Source: Aphanocapsa sp. GSE-SYN-MK-11-07L
Lineage (GTDB): Bacteria; Cyanobacteriota; Cyanobacteriia; Thermosynechococcales; Thermosynechococcaceae
Direction of reading: 5' to 3'
Assembly (NCBI GenBank): GCA_019359715.1
Contig: JAHHGS010000098.1
Location: forward strand, 1-47,847
DNA: 47,847 bases
The translations under genes were made by a program, and so were the position numbers. Positions 26,194 through 35,341 of the stretch are shown here, in pieces. Each line of letters starts with the position of its first letter. The first letter of the stretch is position 1. Under the pieces are notes generated by a model. It had not been told where the DNA came from. It saw only the letters and a list, made by a program, of their open reading frames with translations, and searched no databases.

Positions 26194-26602
26194 AGGGGAA
26201 AGCGGGAAGTCACTCCAGACAATGGTTGTGTTTCAGCTTACTTCTCACTATTTAAACTCTTAAATTACTCGTAAATTAACTGCTGCCAGGTTTGTGCGAT
26301 TGAACATGCCCGCTAATGTAAGTTAATTCTTGGACAGAGAATGCGGCAATCGCCGAAAAATTAGGAACAGGCTATCTCTTATTTTCGGAAGCCCTGCAAC
26401 GGTTTCAGAAACTGATCTTGGTTGATTTGAGCAGCGGACGCTACAGCGTCAAATTTTTGGGATCGGCGAGTGCTGCTGATGTACTCCAGTTGGGTGCTTT
26501 GGGGGTTAGAGTGGTGATCAAATAGCTGAAAAGCTCGGTTGAAAAAGGGGCTTGCAGCTTCGTTAGAGTAGGTTCGGCAAAATTCTCTCCACAACCATTA
26601 AT
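26194..26602. other. Intergenic region before the universal stress gene
   Basis: About 410 bp between the nblA hairpin and the Usp gene. A minus-strand frame of 71 codons (26379-26594) exists, but it has no recognisable motif or ribosome-binding site. I see no RNA gene or repeat here. It presumably contains the promoter of the Usp gene. Confidence 0.4.
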
Positions 26603-27475
26603 ATGTTTCAGCGACTTTTGATCTGTACTGATTTGACCGATGGCCTGAATCGATTCGCCCAATTTGTGCCGAGTCTAGCAGTCAGTGGCATTCAGAAAAT
26701 CACTTTTCTCCACTGTGTGCCGCTGTGGAATGAGGGCGATATTCCCCGCATAGACGAAGAAAAACTTGCCCTGGCAAAAGCGGTGCTTGCCCCTGCTGTG
26801 GCTAATCTGCCTGCAAACGTGGAAGTTCAGCTAGAGTTCCCCTCTGGTCGTCCCCTCGATTTGATTCTGGAGACAATTCAAAAAGTCCAGCCTGATTTGG
26901 TGATGACTGGTATGCCGAGTCGGAGCTTGCTGGATGAAAAGCTGTTTGGCAGCGATACATTGGGGCTAGTCAAGCGAATAACGATTCCACTGATGATTTT
27001 TCGACCTCAGCTGATTTCTGCCTTCACGAGTGAGGAGTTAGGGCTGCGGTGTCAGCATTTATTTCGCCATTTGCTGATTCCTTACGACGGCAGCCCTGCT
27101 TCTGAACATTTATTGAAAGCGATTCGTCAACAGGCAGAACACCGCCCTGCTAACTCTTTGCAGTCTTGCTCTCTCTGCTGGGTGATTGACGAGAGTTCAT
27201 CCAGAGCCAAAGACCAAATTCGGCAGGCCGAAACAACCTTAAAAGAACTTGCCGCAGATTTAGCAAGCTTGCAGCTCCAAATTTTTCCGCTCGTGCGCCA
27301 AGGCAATCCTGTTATAGAAATCCAAGCTGCCGCCAATGAACAAGATATCAGCGCGATCGCCGTTTCTTCCAATCACGCTGGGCAATTTTGGGAACTCTCT
27401 GTCCCCAGTTTCACCGGCGAAATCTTGCGACGCAGTTGGCACCCCGTGCTATTTTTTCCCCCCTCCGATCGCTAA
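26603..27475 (+). CDS. Tandem-domain universal stress protein
   Basis: A 290-residue protein with two UspA-like domains. The first (about 1-133) begins MFQRLLICTDLTDG and ends VMTGMPSRSLLDEKLFGSDTLGLVKRITIPLMIFR. The second (about 150-287) begins FRHLLIPYDGSPASEHLL and ends ISAIAVSSNHAGQFWELSVPSFTGEILRRSWHPVLFF. The G-x2-G-x(9)-G-[ST] ATP-binding signature is degenerate in both halves, so ATP binding is doubtful. Double-Usp proteins are common in cyanobacteria and respond to general stress. It converges on the kinase gene. Confidence 0.88.
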   Translation: MFQRLLICTDLTDGLNRFAQFVPSLAVSGIQKITFLHCVPLWNEGDIPRIDEEKLALAKAVLAPAVANLPANVEVQLEFPSGRPLDLILETIQKVQPDLVMTGMPSRSLLDEKLFGSDTLGLVKRITIPLMIFRPQLISAFTSEELGLRCQHLFRHLLIPYDGSPASEHLLKAIRQQAEHRPANSLQSCSLCWVIDESSSRAKDQIRQAETTLKELAADLASLQLQIFPLVRQGNPVIEIQAAANEQDISAIAVSSNHAGQFWELSVPSFTGEILRRSWHPVLFFPPSDR

Positions 27476-27572
27476 CCAAGTGGCATCCTGAACAATTTAT
27501 TTACAAAGATAAATATCAGAAAAGAGGCATTCCTTCTGCCCTCTGCCTCCCTCCTTCTGCCTTTCCCAATTC

Positions 27573-29129
27573 TTACTCTAAAATCACTCTGCCTTCGCGG
27601 CTCTTAGACCGCTCTAATTTGTCTAGAATTTTTGGCTTCAGCTTTTCAAATTCTACCTTTAACACTTCTTTGCTGAGGCTGGCAGGAGCCGTGGAAACGA
27701 GGTTTTGACTTGACTGCACCCAATCTCGGAGCAACTGGCGCTGATAGGGAGCGATCGTCATGGTCATCACGTTGGCACAGTGGACGGGGTCTTCTAAAGC
27801 AAAAAATAGGAGCGGATAGTAGCCCGTTTGGCCCAAGATTAAAGCCATATCTTGGTAGTACCTGTTTTTAAGGTCAAGATAGCAGGGCATCCAGCGCGCC
27901 CCTTGACTTGCATCATAAATTGCCGTAATCCACAGCATCATTGGGTGAGGAGCCATCGTAAACAAAAATTGATTGTAGCGAGTGTTCAGCAAGCGTTTTT
28001 GAATATCCTGCCGGGGTAGCATCATCCAAACCGCTGCTGCCTGATCTGCTTCAGCATTAACCGTTTGAGCAAAGACAATTTCAGCGACTGGTTTATCTTC
28101 AGGCCAAGCCATTTGCCAGCAGGTTTCTTCGACTGAAAGCAGCACGGCTTGAGGCAAGACAACGGTACTCCGGTTGGTAATCTCGTCTGTGGCAAGGGTT
28201 GGTCGCTCGATCGCTTCTGGCTCTGGAGTCCTGAAAGACTGATCTAAGGGTTGCAGGGTATCTAAAATTTCTTGCACCGTCTGGGGGCGATCGGCAGGCG
28301 ATTTGGCCATGCAGGCCATAATTAAGTCGTCTAGAGCCTTGGGCAAGCTTAGCCCAGGTGCAGCGCTGGCTAGGCTCAGGGGTTTTTGATTGTGGTGGGT
28401 CTTGTACCAACTGCCGATCGAGTGATTTTCTGCTTGCAGAGGCATTTTGGTGGTTAACATCTCGAACATCGTAATGCCCAAGCTGTAAATATCAGACCGA
28501 TTGTCTAGTTCTTTCCCCTCAATTTGCTCTGGGGAACAGTAAGCCAAGGTGCCCATAAAAGACTGAGTTTGACCGCTGTCGCGATCGCTCATAAACTTAG
28601 CAATCCCGAAATCTAAAACTTTCGCCAGTTCACCTAGGGCCGTATCTTGCAGGACTAAGACATTACTGGGCTTAATATCCCGGTGAATCACCGAGCACTG
28701 TTCTCCATCAACTTTGACTCCCTGATGAGCCGCTTTTAACCCCAAACAAATGTGCCGAATCAGCTTAAAGAATCGCTGCAAGGGAATCGATTCAACCATC
28801 AGCATGTCGCTGAGGTTTTCTCCTTCCAAATACTCCATCACATAAAATGGAGACTCATCTTGGTTAACACCATAGTCAATCACCCGCACAATATGAATAC
28901 TGCGCTGCCCCAATAAAGCTCCCATCCTGGCTTCGCCCGAAAAGCGCATTTTCATCCGCTCACTGAGCAGAGACTTGGCCAGAAACTTGACTGCTACAGG
29001 TACTCCCCCTAAGAGGGTATCTTCAGCTCGATACACCCGCCCCATTGAACCTTTACCAATTAACTCGGTAAGCTGATAGCGACTGATGAGTAACTGACCC
29101 AGATTGGGGTCAAACTGAGTACTGGTCAT
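27573..29129 (-). CDS. Serine/threonine protein kinase
   Basis: A 518-residue Hanks-type kinase with an N-terminal catalytic domain (about 17-290). Landmarks are the glycine loop LIGKGSMGRVYRAED (24-38), ATP-anchoring Lys48 in VPVAVKFL, catalytic Asp151 in HRDIKPSNVL, Asp173 in DFGIAKF, and the GTLAYCSPEQIEGKELDNRSDIYSLG activation-to-F-helix region. All key residues are present, so it should be active. The C-terminal about 220 residues form a soluble region without recognised repeats or membrane helices, probably a regulatory or targeting module. It lies 48 bp downstream of the GGDEF-EAL gene, same strand. Confidence 0.93.
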   Translation of the reverse strand: MTSTQFDPNLGQLLISRYQLTELIGKGSMGRVYRAEDTLLGGVPVAVKFLAKSLLSERMKMRFSGEARMGALLGQRSIHIVRVIDYGVNQDESPFYVMEYLEGENLSDMLMVESIPLQRFFKLIRHICLGLKAAHQGVKVDGEQCSVIHRDIKPSNVLVLQDTALGELAKVLDFGIAKFMSDRDSGQTQSFMGTLAYCSPEQIEGKELDNRSDIYSLGITMFEMLTTKMPLQAENHSIGSWYKTHHNQKPLSLASAAPGLSLPKALDDLIMACMAKSPADRPQTVQEILDTLQPLDQSFRTPEPEAIERPTLATDEITNRSTVVLPQAVLLSVEETCWQMAWPEDKPVAEIVFAQTVNAEADQAAAVWMMLPRQDIQKRLLNTRYNQFLFTMAPHPMMLWITAIYDASQGARWMPCYLDLKNRYYQDMALILGQTGYYPLLFFALEDPVHCANVMTMTIAPYQRQLLRDWVQSSQNLVSTAPASLSKEVLKVEFEKLKPKILDKLERSKSREGRVILE

Positions 29130-29177
29130 GATGAGACGAGCAGAGGTGAATTACCAAGATTCTAGAGTGATCCTATG

Positions 29178-32153
29178 CTAAAGCAGTCCTCCTTGAAATA
29201 GCTGGTTCAAAAAGTGTCCGGCAATCCGATTGTCGACTGGGCGCGAAAACAAGTAGCCCTGGCCAAACTTGCAGCCTAAGCTCTGAAGTTGTTCGAGTTG
29301 GGCCTGCGTTTCTATGCCTTCGGCTACAACATCCATTTTGAGGCTATGGGCAATGCTGACGATCGCCTTCACCAACTCCAGGCTTTCTTCGCTCTTATCC
29401 ATCTCATTAATAAAAGAGCGGTCAATTTTTAGCACGTCGATCGGGAGCCGGTGGAGATAGTTCAAAGACGAGTAACCCGTGCCAAAATCATCCATGCTGA
29501 GTTGAATTTGCCGCTCTTTCAACTGGCGCAGGGTTTTTTGAGCTGCTTCTGTGTTCTCAAGCACCATGCTTTCCGTAATTTCTAGCTTCAAGCACTGGGG
29601 GGGCAGCCCAGTTTCAGTCAAAATCTCGTCAACCTGCTCAATTAAGTTTGGGTGAGCCAGTTGCTTACTCGAAAGGTTGACGCTGATCAGGAGTGGATAG
29701 TCGGCTGGAATTTGCGAGAGCCAACTCTGCATTTGACGGCAGGCTTCCCGCAGTACCCAGTGCCCAATCGGAATAATTAGGCCTGTTTCTTCCGCCACAG
29801 TGATAAATTTGTTGGGAAAAATTAGTCCATCGATCGGATGCTGCCAGCGGATCAGGGCCTCGAAGCCAATCAATTTTTCAGTCGCCAGAGTGAGAATGGG
29901 CTGATATTGCAGCCGTAGCTCCTGCCGTTCAATCGCCCGCCGCAGGTCTGTTTCGAGCTGTAGCCGCGCGATCGCCGAAATGTACATCACATTCGTAAAC
30001 AGGGCGTGGCGATCGCCACCGTGGGTTTTAGCCTGGTACATCGCAATATCAGCATTGCGTAAATAGTCCTGGGGATGCTGAATTTGGGGAGCGCTGAGGG
30101 TAATCCCAATACTGGCCGTCGTAAACACAACTTGTCCATGCAAAGAAAAGGGTTGGGCCAGCATCTGCTGAATCCGGCTGGCAACGACTGTTGCATCTTC
30201 GATCCCTTCCAGGTCATCAATCAGGATCACAAACTCATCGCCTCCCAAGCGGGCGATCGTGTCTTCTGGACGCACACAGACCAGCAATCGCTCCGATAAC
30301 TCAACCAACAGCTGATCCCCTGCCAAATGCCCCAGACTGTCGTTAATCACCTTAAATCGATCAAGGTCTAGGAACAAAACCGCAAACTGATAATCAGGGC
30401 GACGGCGAGTATAGCGAATCACCTGTTCTAAGCGATCCATGAACAGGGCACGGTTTGGCAACTTGGTTAGGGGGTCATGCATTGCATCATGGAGCAACTG
30501 CTCTTCGGCTAAACGGCGCTCGGTGTTGTCAGTTAATGAACCTGCCATCCGATAAGCTTTGCCTTCGCGATCGCGAACGGCAATCCCCCGACTCAAGACC
30601 CAGCGGTAGCTGCCATTCTGATGCTGAATTCGGTACTCCTGCTCAAAATGCTGAGTTTGCCCCTGTTGATGGAGCGCCAGGTTGAGCTGCACCCGTTCTG
30701 AATCTTGGGGGTGAATCCGACTAAACCAGTCTTGAGGGCTATTGCCAACCTGGTCTTCGGCGTGGCCCAACATCGATTTCCAGCGGGGAGAAAAGTAGAT
30801 TTCGTCCGTTAATAGATTCCAGTCCCAAATTCCATCATTCGCGCCCAAAATCGAGAGGGCGTAACGCTCTTTGGTTTCTAGGAGCGCTTCTTCTGTCCGC
30901 TTGCGATCGCTAATATCGTGTAAGTACACCGAAAGCCCGCTCAGCCAAGGATAAGCGTGGATTTCTAGCCACCGCCCAAAGTTGGGGAAAAAGGCTTCAA
31001 ATTTGACCGCGACCTGTTGACTAAGCGCCTGCTGGTAGCAATCAAAAAAACGCGAGTTTTGCAGCTCCGGGAAGGATTGCCAGATGCTTGTGCCCAAGAG
31101 TTGGTCACGATTCCGCTGCAATAAAGACTCAGCCTGCTGATTGATATAGGTAAATTCATGCTCGCAGCCAAGGGAGAAAAATCCGCTGGTGATGCTCTCT
31201 AAGGTGTCAAGCAAGCGTTGATTTGTCTGGGCCAGGGCAGCCTCTGCCAGTCTGTGTTCAGCTTCTAGGCGCTTCGATTCACTGATGTCATAAACTGAGG
31301 CAATCCAACCGACCATTTCGCTCTCTGCATTCAAGAAAGGGGAACTGATGCACAAAACATCAATCTGTTCACCATCTCGGCGCTGAAAACGCAGCTCAGA
31401 GGTTCGAGTAGGGGCAGTTTGAGTACCTGTAAACATCTCTGTCAGCCCCACCAGCTGATCTGGCAACCAGTAGCAGAACGGCAACACTTGATCGAGCAGT
31501 TCTGCCTCCGTCCACCCCACCATTCGACAAAAGGCAGGGTTGACATAGGTTTGTCTTCCCTGCAAGTCCATTGAGAAAATGCCAATGGGGAGCGCATTTT
31601 CTAAAGCTTGCCGGAAAGCTCGTTCTGCTTGCAGTTGAGCGTTTGTTTCTAAAAGTTGTTGGGTGCGAGCCTGGACTAAGGTTTCCAACTGGTCGCGGTG
31701 GTGCCTCAGCTCAATCTCTAGCCGTTGACACGCTTGTTGACTCTGCTTCGCTTCACTAATGTCAGTAATTAACCCTTCAAACCCGTCTAAGTTGCCCTGT
31801 GGATCAAACCTGCCAACTCCCCTTTCGAGTACCCATTTGACTTGCCCAGATTTAGTCTGAATCCGGTATTCCACTTCGTAAGATTGTTTGAGTGCAACCT
31901 GCTTGGCGATCGCCTGAAAGGCATCGAGCAGGTCTTCAGCCAACATCACCAAGTTGTAAGAGGGGCTACCCATGAGCAATTCATCCGTTGTGTAGCCAGT
32001 TAAGCCTAAACATCCCGGACTCAGGTAGGACATGGCATAGTCTGGGCTTTTACCGCACGCAAAAAACATGCCTGGCAGATCAGATAGCAGGGAAGCCAAG
32101 CTTTGCGGCTGTTCCTGTCTGTGCATGAATTCTTGGCGATACACTGATGTCAC
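29178..32153 (-). CDS. PAS(x4)-GGDEF-EAL cyclic-di-GMP signalling protein
   Basis: A 991-residue soluble protein. PAS-like domains lie at about 25-135, 185-295, 315-420 and 430-545, with a coiled coil near 140-180. The diguanylate cyclase domain has RLGGDEF at 635-641 and an intact RxxD inhibitory site (Arg628, Asp631), five residues before GGDEF. The EAL domain starts near 735, with EAL at 765-767 and later SMDDFGTGYSSLNYL and DVVAEGIET motifs. Both catalytic sites look complete, so it may make and break c-di-GMP. The input ligand is unknown. It probably shares a transcript with the kinase gene downstream. Confidence 0.93.
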   Translation of the reverse strand: MTSVYRQEFMHRQEQPQSLASLLSDLPGMFFACGKSPDYAMSYLSPGCLGLTGYTTDELLMGSPSYNLVMLAEDLLDAFQAIAKQVALKQSYEVEYRIQTKSGQVKWVLERGVGRFDPQGNLDGFEGLITDISEAKQSQQACQRLEIELRHHRDQLETLVQARTQQLLETNAQLQAERAFRQALENALPIGIFSMDLQGRQTYVNPAFCRMVGWTEAELLDQVLPFCYWLPDQLVGLTEMFTGTQTAPTRTSELRFQRRDGEQIDVLCISSPFLNAESEMVGWIASVYDISESKRLEAEHRLAEAALAQTNQRLLDTLESITSGFFSLGCEHEFTYINQQAESLLQRNRDQLLGTSIWQSFPELQNSRFFDCYQQALSQQVAVKFEAFFPNFGRWLEIHAYPWLSGLSVYLHDISDRKRTEEALLETKERYALSILGANDGIWDWNLLTDEIYFSPRWKSMLGHAEDQVGNSPQDWFSRIHPQDSERVQLNLALHQQGQTQHFEQEYRIQHQNGSYRWVLSRGIAVRDREGKAYRMAGSLTDNTERRLAEEQLLHDAMHDPLTKLPNRALFMDRLEQVIRYTRRRPDYQFAVLFLDLDRFKVINDSLGHLAGDQLLVELSERLLVCVRPEDTIARLGGDEFVILIDDLEGIEDATVVASRIQQMLAQPFSLHGQVVFTTASIGITLSAPQIQHPQDYLRNADIAMYQAKTHGGDRHALFTNVMYISAIARLQLETDLRRAIERQELRLQYQPILTLATEKLIGFEALIRWQHPIDGLIFPNKFITVAEETGLIIPIGHWVLREACRQMQSWLSQIPADYPLLISVNLSSKQLAHPNLIEQVDEILTETGLPPQCLKLEITESMVLENTEAAQKTLRQLKERQIQLSMDDFGTGYSSLNYLHRLPIDVLKIDRSFINEMDKSEESLELVKAIVSIAHSLKMDVVAEGIETQAQLEQLQSLGCKFGQGYLFSRPVDNRIAGHFLNQLFQGGLL

Positions 32154-32533
32154 AATCCGACGGCCCAGAATTTAACAGTTTGGCGCTGAATGTCTAGAGC
32201 AGACCCTGAACGTAACTAACAATCTCAAATCCACTGACTCTGTTCAAGAATCTTAACTTGTGCGGTTCAATTCAATAATCGTGGAATTACCTAAATTTTC
32301 CATGAATGTGTGCTGAGCGATTTTGTAAACTTGCGTAATTTCATCATTCACAAAACCCCTAAATTATAGATTCAGGCTGAAAAGTGTCGGTTTGAACTTT
32401 AAAGACTTGCCTCCGGAGCGCTTGGTTATCAAGCGCCTTAATCTCGCTCCCAACCCAATTGAGCCGCAGCGATAGCTAACGGTAGCATGGTTAGAATTGT
32501 AGATGCTGACGACCAACCGGAGACGCTTGCCCT
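32154..32533. promoter_or_regulatory. Divergent promoter region between the GGDEF-EAL gene and hisH
   Basis: About 380 AT-rich bases. The one clear structure is a hairpin at 32418-32436: GCGCTTG, a GTTAT loop, CAAGCGC. It is a perfect 7-bp stem followed by TTAATC, about 100 bp ahead of hisH. It could be a leader attenuator-like hairpin or a short terminator. I see no leader peptide with His codons and no tRNA. Confidence 0.35.
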
Positions 32534-33169
32534 ATGCCTGTGATTGCTGTAATCGACTATGACATGGGCAACCTCCACTCTGCCTGTAAAGGACTAGAAA
32601 AAGCTGGCGCTGAAACCGTCGTCAGCGATCGCCACCAAGATTTACTGGCCGCCGATGCGGTTGTCTTACCCGGAGTGGGTGCCTTTGACCCAGCCATGCA
32701 GCACCTGCGATCGCGCCACTTGGTGAGTGTGATTCAAGATATTCTGGCCAGCGGCAAGCCCTTCCTGGGCATTTGCCTGGGTCTACAAATTCTGTTTGAT
32801 GGCAGTGAAGAAGGGACTGAACCCGGACTGGGCATTATTCCGGGTTTGGTCAAGCGGTTTTGCCCGGAACCCGGCATCACCATTCCCCACATGGGTTGGA
32901 ATCAACTCCAGTTGACTCAGCCAGACTTACCGCTGTGGCAAAAACTGCCAATGCAGCCTTGGGTCTACTTTGTCCACTCTTACTACGTCGAACCCGTTGA
33001 TCCTCAACTCAAGGCGGCCACAATTACCCACGGCAGCCAAACCGTCACCGCCGCGATCGCCAACAATAACCTAACAGCAGTCCAATTTCACCCTGAAAAA
33101 TCTGCTGATGCTGGCTTGCAGATGCTTTCTAACTTTGTCAGCCAAGTTAAGTCTAAAGTTCTGGCTTAG
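32534..33169 (+). CDS. hisH: Imidazole glycerol phosphate synthase subunit HisH
   Basis: A 211-residue class I glutamine amidotransferase that supplies ammonia to HisF in histidine synthesis. The catalytic triad is Cys81 in FLGICLGLQILF, His186 and Glu188 in QFHPEKSADAG. The IDYDMGNLHS opening is standard. It stands apart from other his genes, as is usual in cyanobacteria, and is followed by rsmD after about 72 bp. Confidence 0.96.
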   Translation: MPVIAVIDYDMGNLHSACKGLEKAGAETVVSDRHQDLLAADAVVLPGVGAFDPAMQHLRSRHLVSVIQDILASGKPFLGICLGLQILFDGSEEGTEPGLGIIPGLVKRFCPEPGITIPHMGWNQLQLTQPDLPLWQKLPMQPWVYFVHSYYVEPVDPQLKAATITHGSQTVTAAIANNNLTAVQFHPEKSADAGLQMLSNFVSQVKSKVLA

Positions 33170-33241
33170 GCTGTTTAGTGTTGCTTGCTAGCGGATTTCT
33201 AAACATAATCCTGCTTACCGTTAGGGCAATTGCGTTCAATT

Positions 33242-33859
33242 ATGGCAACCAGAATCTATGGCAATCGCTTACTGAAAACTTTGCCCGGCTTAGCTACCCG
33301 CCCCACCCCAGCCAGAGTCAGAGAAGCTTTGTTTAATCGATGGCATTCGATCATTCCTGGCTGTCACTGGCTAGACCTTTGCTCTGGCAGTGGAGCGATG
33401 GCTGCCGAAGCCCTCTGTCGCGGCGCTGCCTGCGTCGTCGGGATCGAACGCTCGCCCCAGGCCTGTCGGGTGATTCAGGCTAACTGGCAGTCTGTGGCCC
33501 AACCAGACCAGCAAGTTTCACTCTTGCGGGGAGAAGTTACCCAAAAGCTGAAGACTCTGGCAGGGCAACAGTTTGATTGCATTTACTTTGATCCGCCCTA
33601 CAGCAGCAGCTTATACCAACCTGTGCTGCGAGCGATCGCAGAGCTTAATCTATTAAAAATTGGGGGAGCGATCGCAGTTGAATGCTCACCTCGCCTTCCC
33701 CTTCAGATTGAGATTCCAGAACTAAGGATCACCAGCACTAAAATCTATGGAAATACGGCAGTCGTGTTTCTGGGCTGGTCAGCCAGCGGGGCTAAAACTC
33801 CAGTTCCTTCCCTCGTTGATACTGCTGGTAAGCAGCCACAAATAGACCGGCCAGAGTAA
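33242..33859 (+). CDS. rsmD: 16S rRNA (guanine966-N2)-methyltransferase RsmD
   Basis: A 205-residue SAM-dependent methyltransferase acting on 16S rRNA in the 30S subunit. SAM motif I is [16 protein letters not shown], and motif IV, the catalytic NPPY equivalent, is [11 protein letters not shown]. The family N-terminus ([13 protein letters not shown], then [13 protein letters not shown]) is present; ATG at 33242 is chosen over the TTG at 33230. The last 22 residues ([19 protein letters not shown]) extend past the domain and are encoded antisense to petG. Confidence 0.92.
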   Translation: MATRIYGNRLLKTLPGLATRPTPARVREALFNRWHSIIPGCHWLDLCSGSGAMAAEALCRGAACVVGIERSPQACRVIQANWQSVAQPDQQVSLLRGEVTQKLKTLAGQQFDCIYFDPPYSSSLYQPVLRAIAELNLLKIGGAIAVECSPRLPLQIEIPELRITSTKIYGNTAVVFLGWSASGAKTPVPSLVDTAGKQPQIDRPE

Positions 33860-33905
33860 TCGGAATTAACCCTAGAACAATTCCGCACAGCAGTGGCTCA
33901 ACCAT
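33792..33905 (-). CDS. petG: Cytochrome b6-f complex subunit PetG
   Basis: A 37-residue single-helix subunit needed for assembly of the thylakoid cytochrome b6-f complex. The sequence opens [20 protein letters not shown] and continues [17 protein letters not shown], matching PetG over its whole length. AAGGA sits about 10 bases before the ATG. It is encoded opposite the end of rsmD, overlapping it by 68 bp, so nearly two thirds of petG lies in antisense overlap. It faces away from cytM, which starts about 230 bp to the right on the plus strand. Confidence 0.93.
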   Translation of the reverse strand: MVEPLLCGIVLGLIPITLAGLFVAAYQQYQRGKELEF

Positions 33906-34135
33906 CTGAATTTTTCCTTAGGATCTTACTTTAACGAAATTATCGTAACATTAATCACCAACTGATCACATCCAGCCTGATGGTTGTGAGCAATCAGCTT
34001 CAGCTTTCTGGGCATCATCTGATTGCCCACTTGTTTTGTCGGAGTTGCCAATTCGTCTTGCTTGCCTGCCCAGAAAACTTTAAGATATGTAATGAAAATG
34101 AAAATTTAGTTATTAATCGGTTTTAGCCAAAGCTT

Positions 34136-34510
34136 TTGGAAGAACAAGCGCTCAAAAAGAATTTTAGTTTTCAAGGTTTATTCCTGACTGCCCTAGCAAT
34201 TTTGCTGACTAGTGGCTTAATTGCCTTGACGATTCATCAGGTTCAAATGTCCGATCCTTACATGCATCAAGTGCTCTCGCTGGCTGGAAATCCTCACCAA
34301 GGGCAAGCCATTTATCAAATGAACTGTTCTGGCTGCCACGGCTTAGATGCAAGCGGAAAGGTGGGGCCAAGTTTGTGGAAGGTGTCCGATCGGCGCTCTC
34401 AAATGGGCCTAATTCAGCAAGTGATTAGTGGCAACACGCCACCCATGCCCAAGTTTCAGGCCAGCCCGGAAGAAATGGCAGACTTGCTCAGCTACCTGAA
34501 TACGCTTTGA
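34136..34510 (+). CDS. cytM: Membrane-anchored c-type cytochrome (CytM-like)
   Basis: A 124-residue class I cytochrome c with an uncleaved-looking N-terminal membrane anchor (about 12-34). The haem site is CSGCH (64-68), and the axial Met is in TPPMPKF (Met104). The ending SPEEMADLLSYLNTL agrees with cyanobacterial CytM, an alternative electron carrier in stress or respiration. The reading frame begins at TTG (34136), as no ATG is available before the haem domain; that start is less certain. The 3' end overlaps convergent plsC by 19 bp. Confidence 0.87.
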   Translation: MEEQALKKNFSFQGLFLTALAILLTSGLIALTIHQVQMSDPYMHQVLSLAGNPHQGQAIYQMNCSGCHGLDASGKVGPSLWKVSDRRSQMGLIQQVISGNTPPMPKFQASPEEMADLLSYLNTL

Positions 34511-35211
34511 GTGATGACCTGCTCCTTGAGCCGTTGTTGAGCCGGTGGACTGCTGCCAGCCAACTGCTCTAGGGCAAGCTTTAAATCGACCGTTAGAGTT
34601 TGGGCGGCCTGTTTAGGACGCTCTAGCGTGTAGTGATTCACATTCAGGGGTTGCCCAATTTTTACCTCCACTTGAGCACCCCAGTCAGGGATCAGCGGCT
34701 GATAGGAGAGGTGAATCGGCACAATTTTAAGATCAGGGCGGGCTGTCGCTGCTTGCAGGGCTAACCGCGCCAGCCCCGGCTTCAACGCCTGCACTTGCCG
34801 ATCGCGAAAAATATTACCTTCTGGAAAAATAACCAGGGATTCGCCAGCTTTTAGAACTTCAATCCCATATCGAAGCGCAGCAATAGCCGGTTGAAGCGTA
34901 TTGACTGAAAACCCGCCGGCATGACGAATCACCCAACCCTGGAGTCCCCGCATTTCATCATCGGAAACCATAAAGCGTAAATCTCGCCCTGTCACCGGGC
35001 GACCGACCGCATAGGGCACGACAAGAGCATCCCATCGCGATCGATGGGTGGGAGCTAAAATAACCGGCCCAGTTCGAGGCAAATGCTGTTGTCCATCAAT
35101 TCGCACTTGTCGAAAATAGAGCCGCAGCGCCAGCCTGCTGCTGGAATAAAGCCAGCGAATAAACCAAGGCGCACCGAGAGCAGGAAAAGATGTAGTCAAT
35201 GTGCCTAACAA
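34492..35211 (-). CDS. plsC: 1-acyl-sn-glycerol-3-phosphate acyltransferase
   Basis: A 239-residue membrane-associated acyltransferase converting lysophosphatidate to phosphatidate in glycerolipid synthesis. The catalytic H-x4-D box is HRSRWD (56-61), and the substrate box is FPEGNIFR (129-136). The N-terminal hydrophobic segment is weak, fitting a peripheral enzyme. cdsA, the next step in phospholipid synthesis, lies nearby (36114) but behind a DUF2808 gene and a terminator, so they are not one transcription unit. Confidence 0.88.
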   Translation of the reverse strand: MLGTLTTSFPALGAPWFIRWLYSSSRLALRLYFRQVRIDGQQHLPRTGPVILAPTHRSRWDALVVPYAVGRPVTGRDLRFMVSDDEMRGLQGWVIRHAGGFSVNTLQPAIAALRYGIEVLKAGESLVIFPEGNIFRDRQVQALKPGLARLALQAATARPDLKIVPIHLSYQPLIPDWGAQVEVKIGQPLNVNHYTLERPKQAAQTLTVDLKLALEQLAGSSPPAQQRLKEQVITQSVFR

Positions 35212-35243
35212 CTATGACCAGTAAAGTTACGGCCAATACAGAA

Positions 35244-35267
35244 ACTCCCTTCACAATAGAAGGGAGT
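35244..35267 (-). terminator. Intrinsic terminator downstream of the DUF2808 gene
   Basis: ACTCCCTTC and GAAGGGAGT form a perfect 9-bp stem with a six-base loop. On the minus strand it is followed by TTTCTGT. It sits about 75 bp after the DUF2808 stop and 33 bp before the plsC start, separating the two genes. Confidence 0.7.
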
Positions 35268-35341
35268 GAGGTTGGATTGATGCATACAGGGACAATTTCC
35301 CGATTGTCACAAAAACCAGAGATCTAAAGCTCAGCGGTCAA

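Noticed and set aside
26379-26594. A 71-codon minus-strand frame before the Usp gene
   Set aside because: No homology recognised, no Shine-Dalgarno, and it occupies the expected promoter region.
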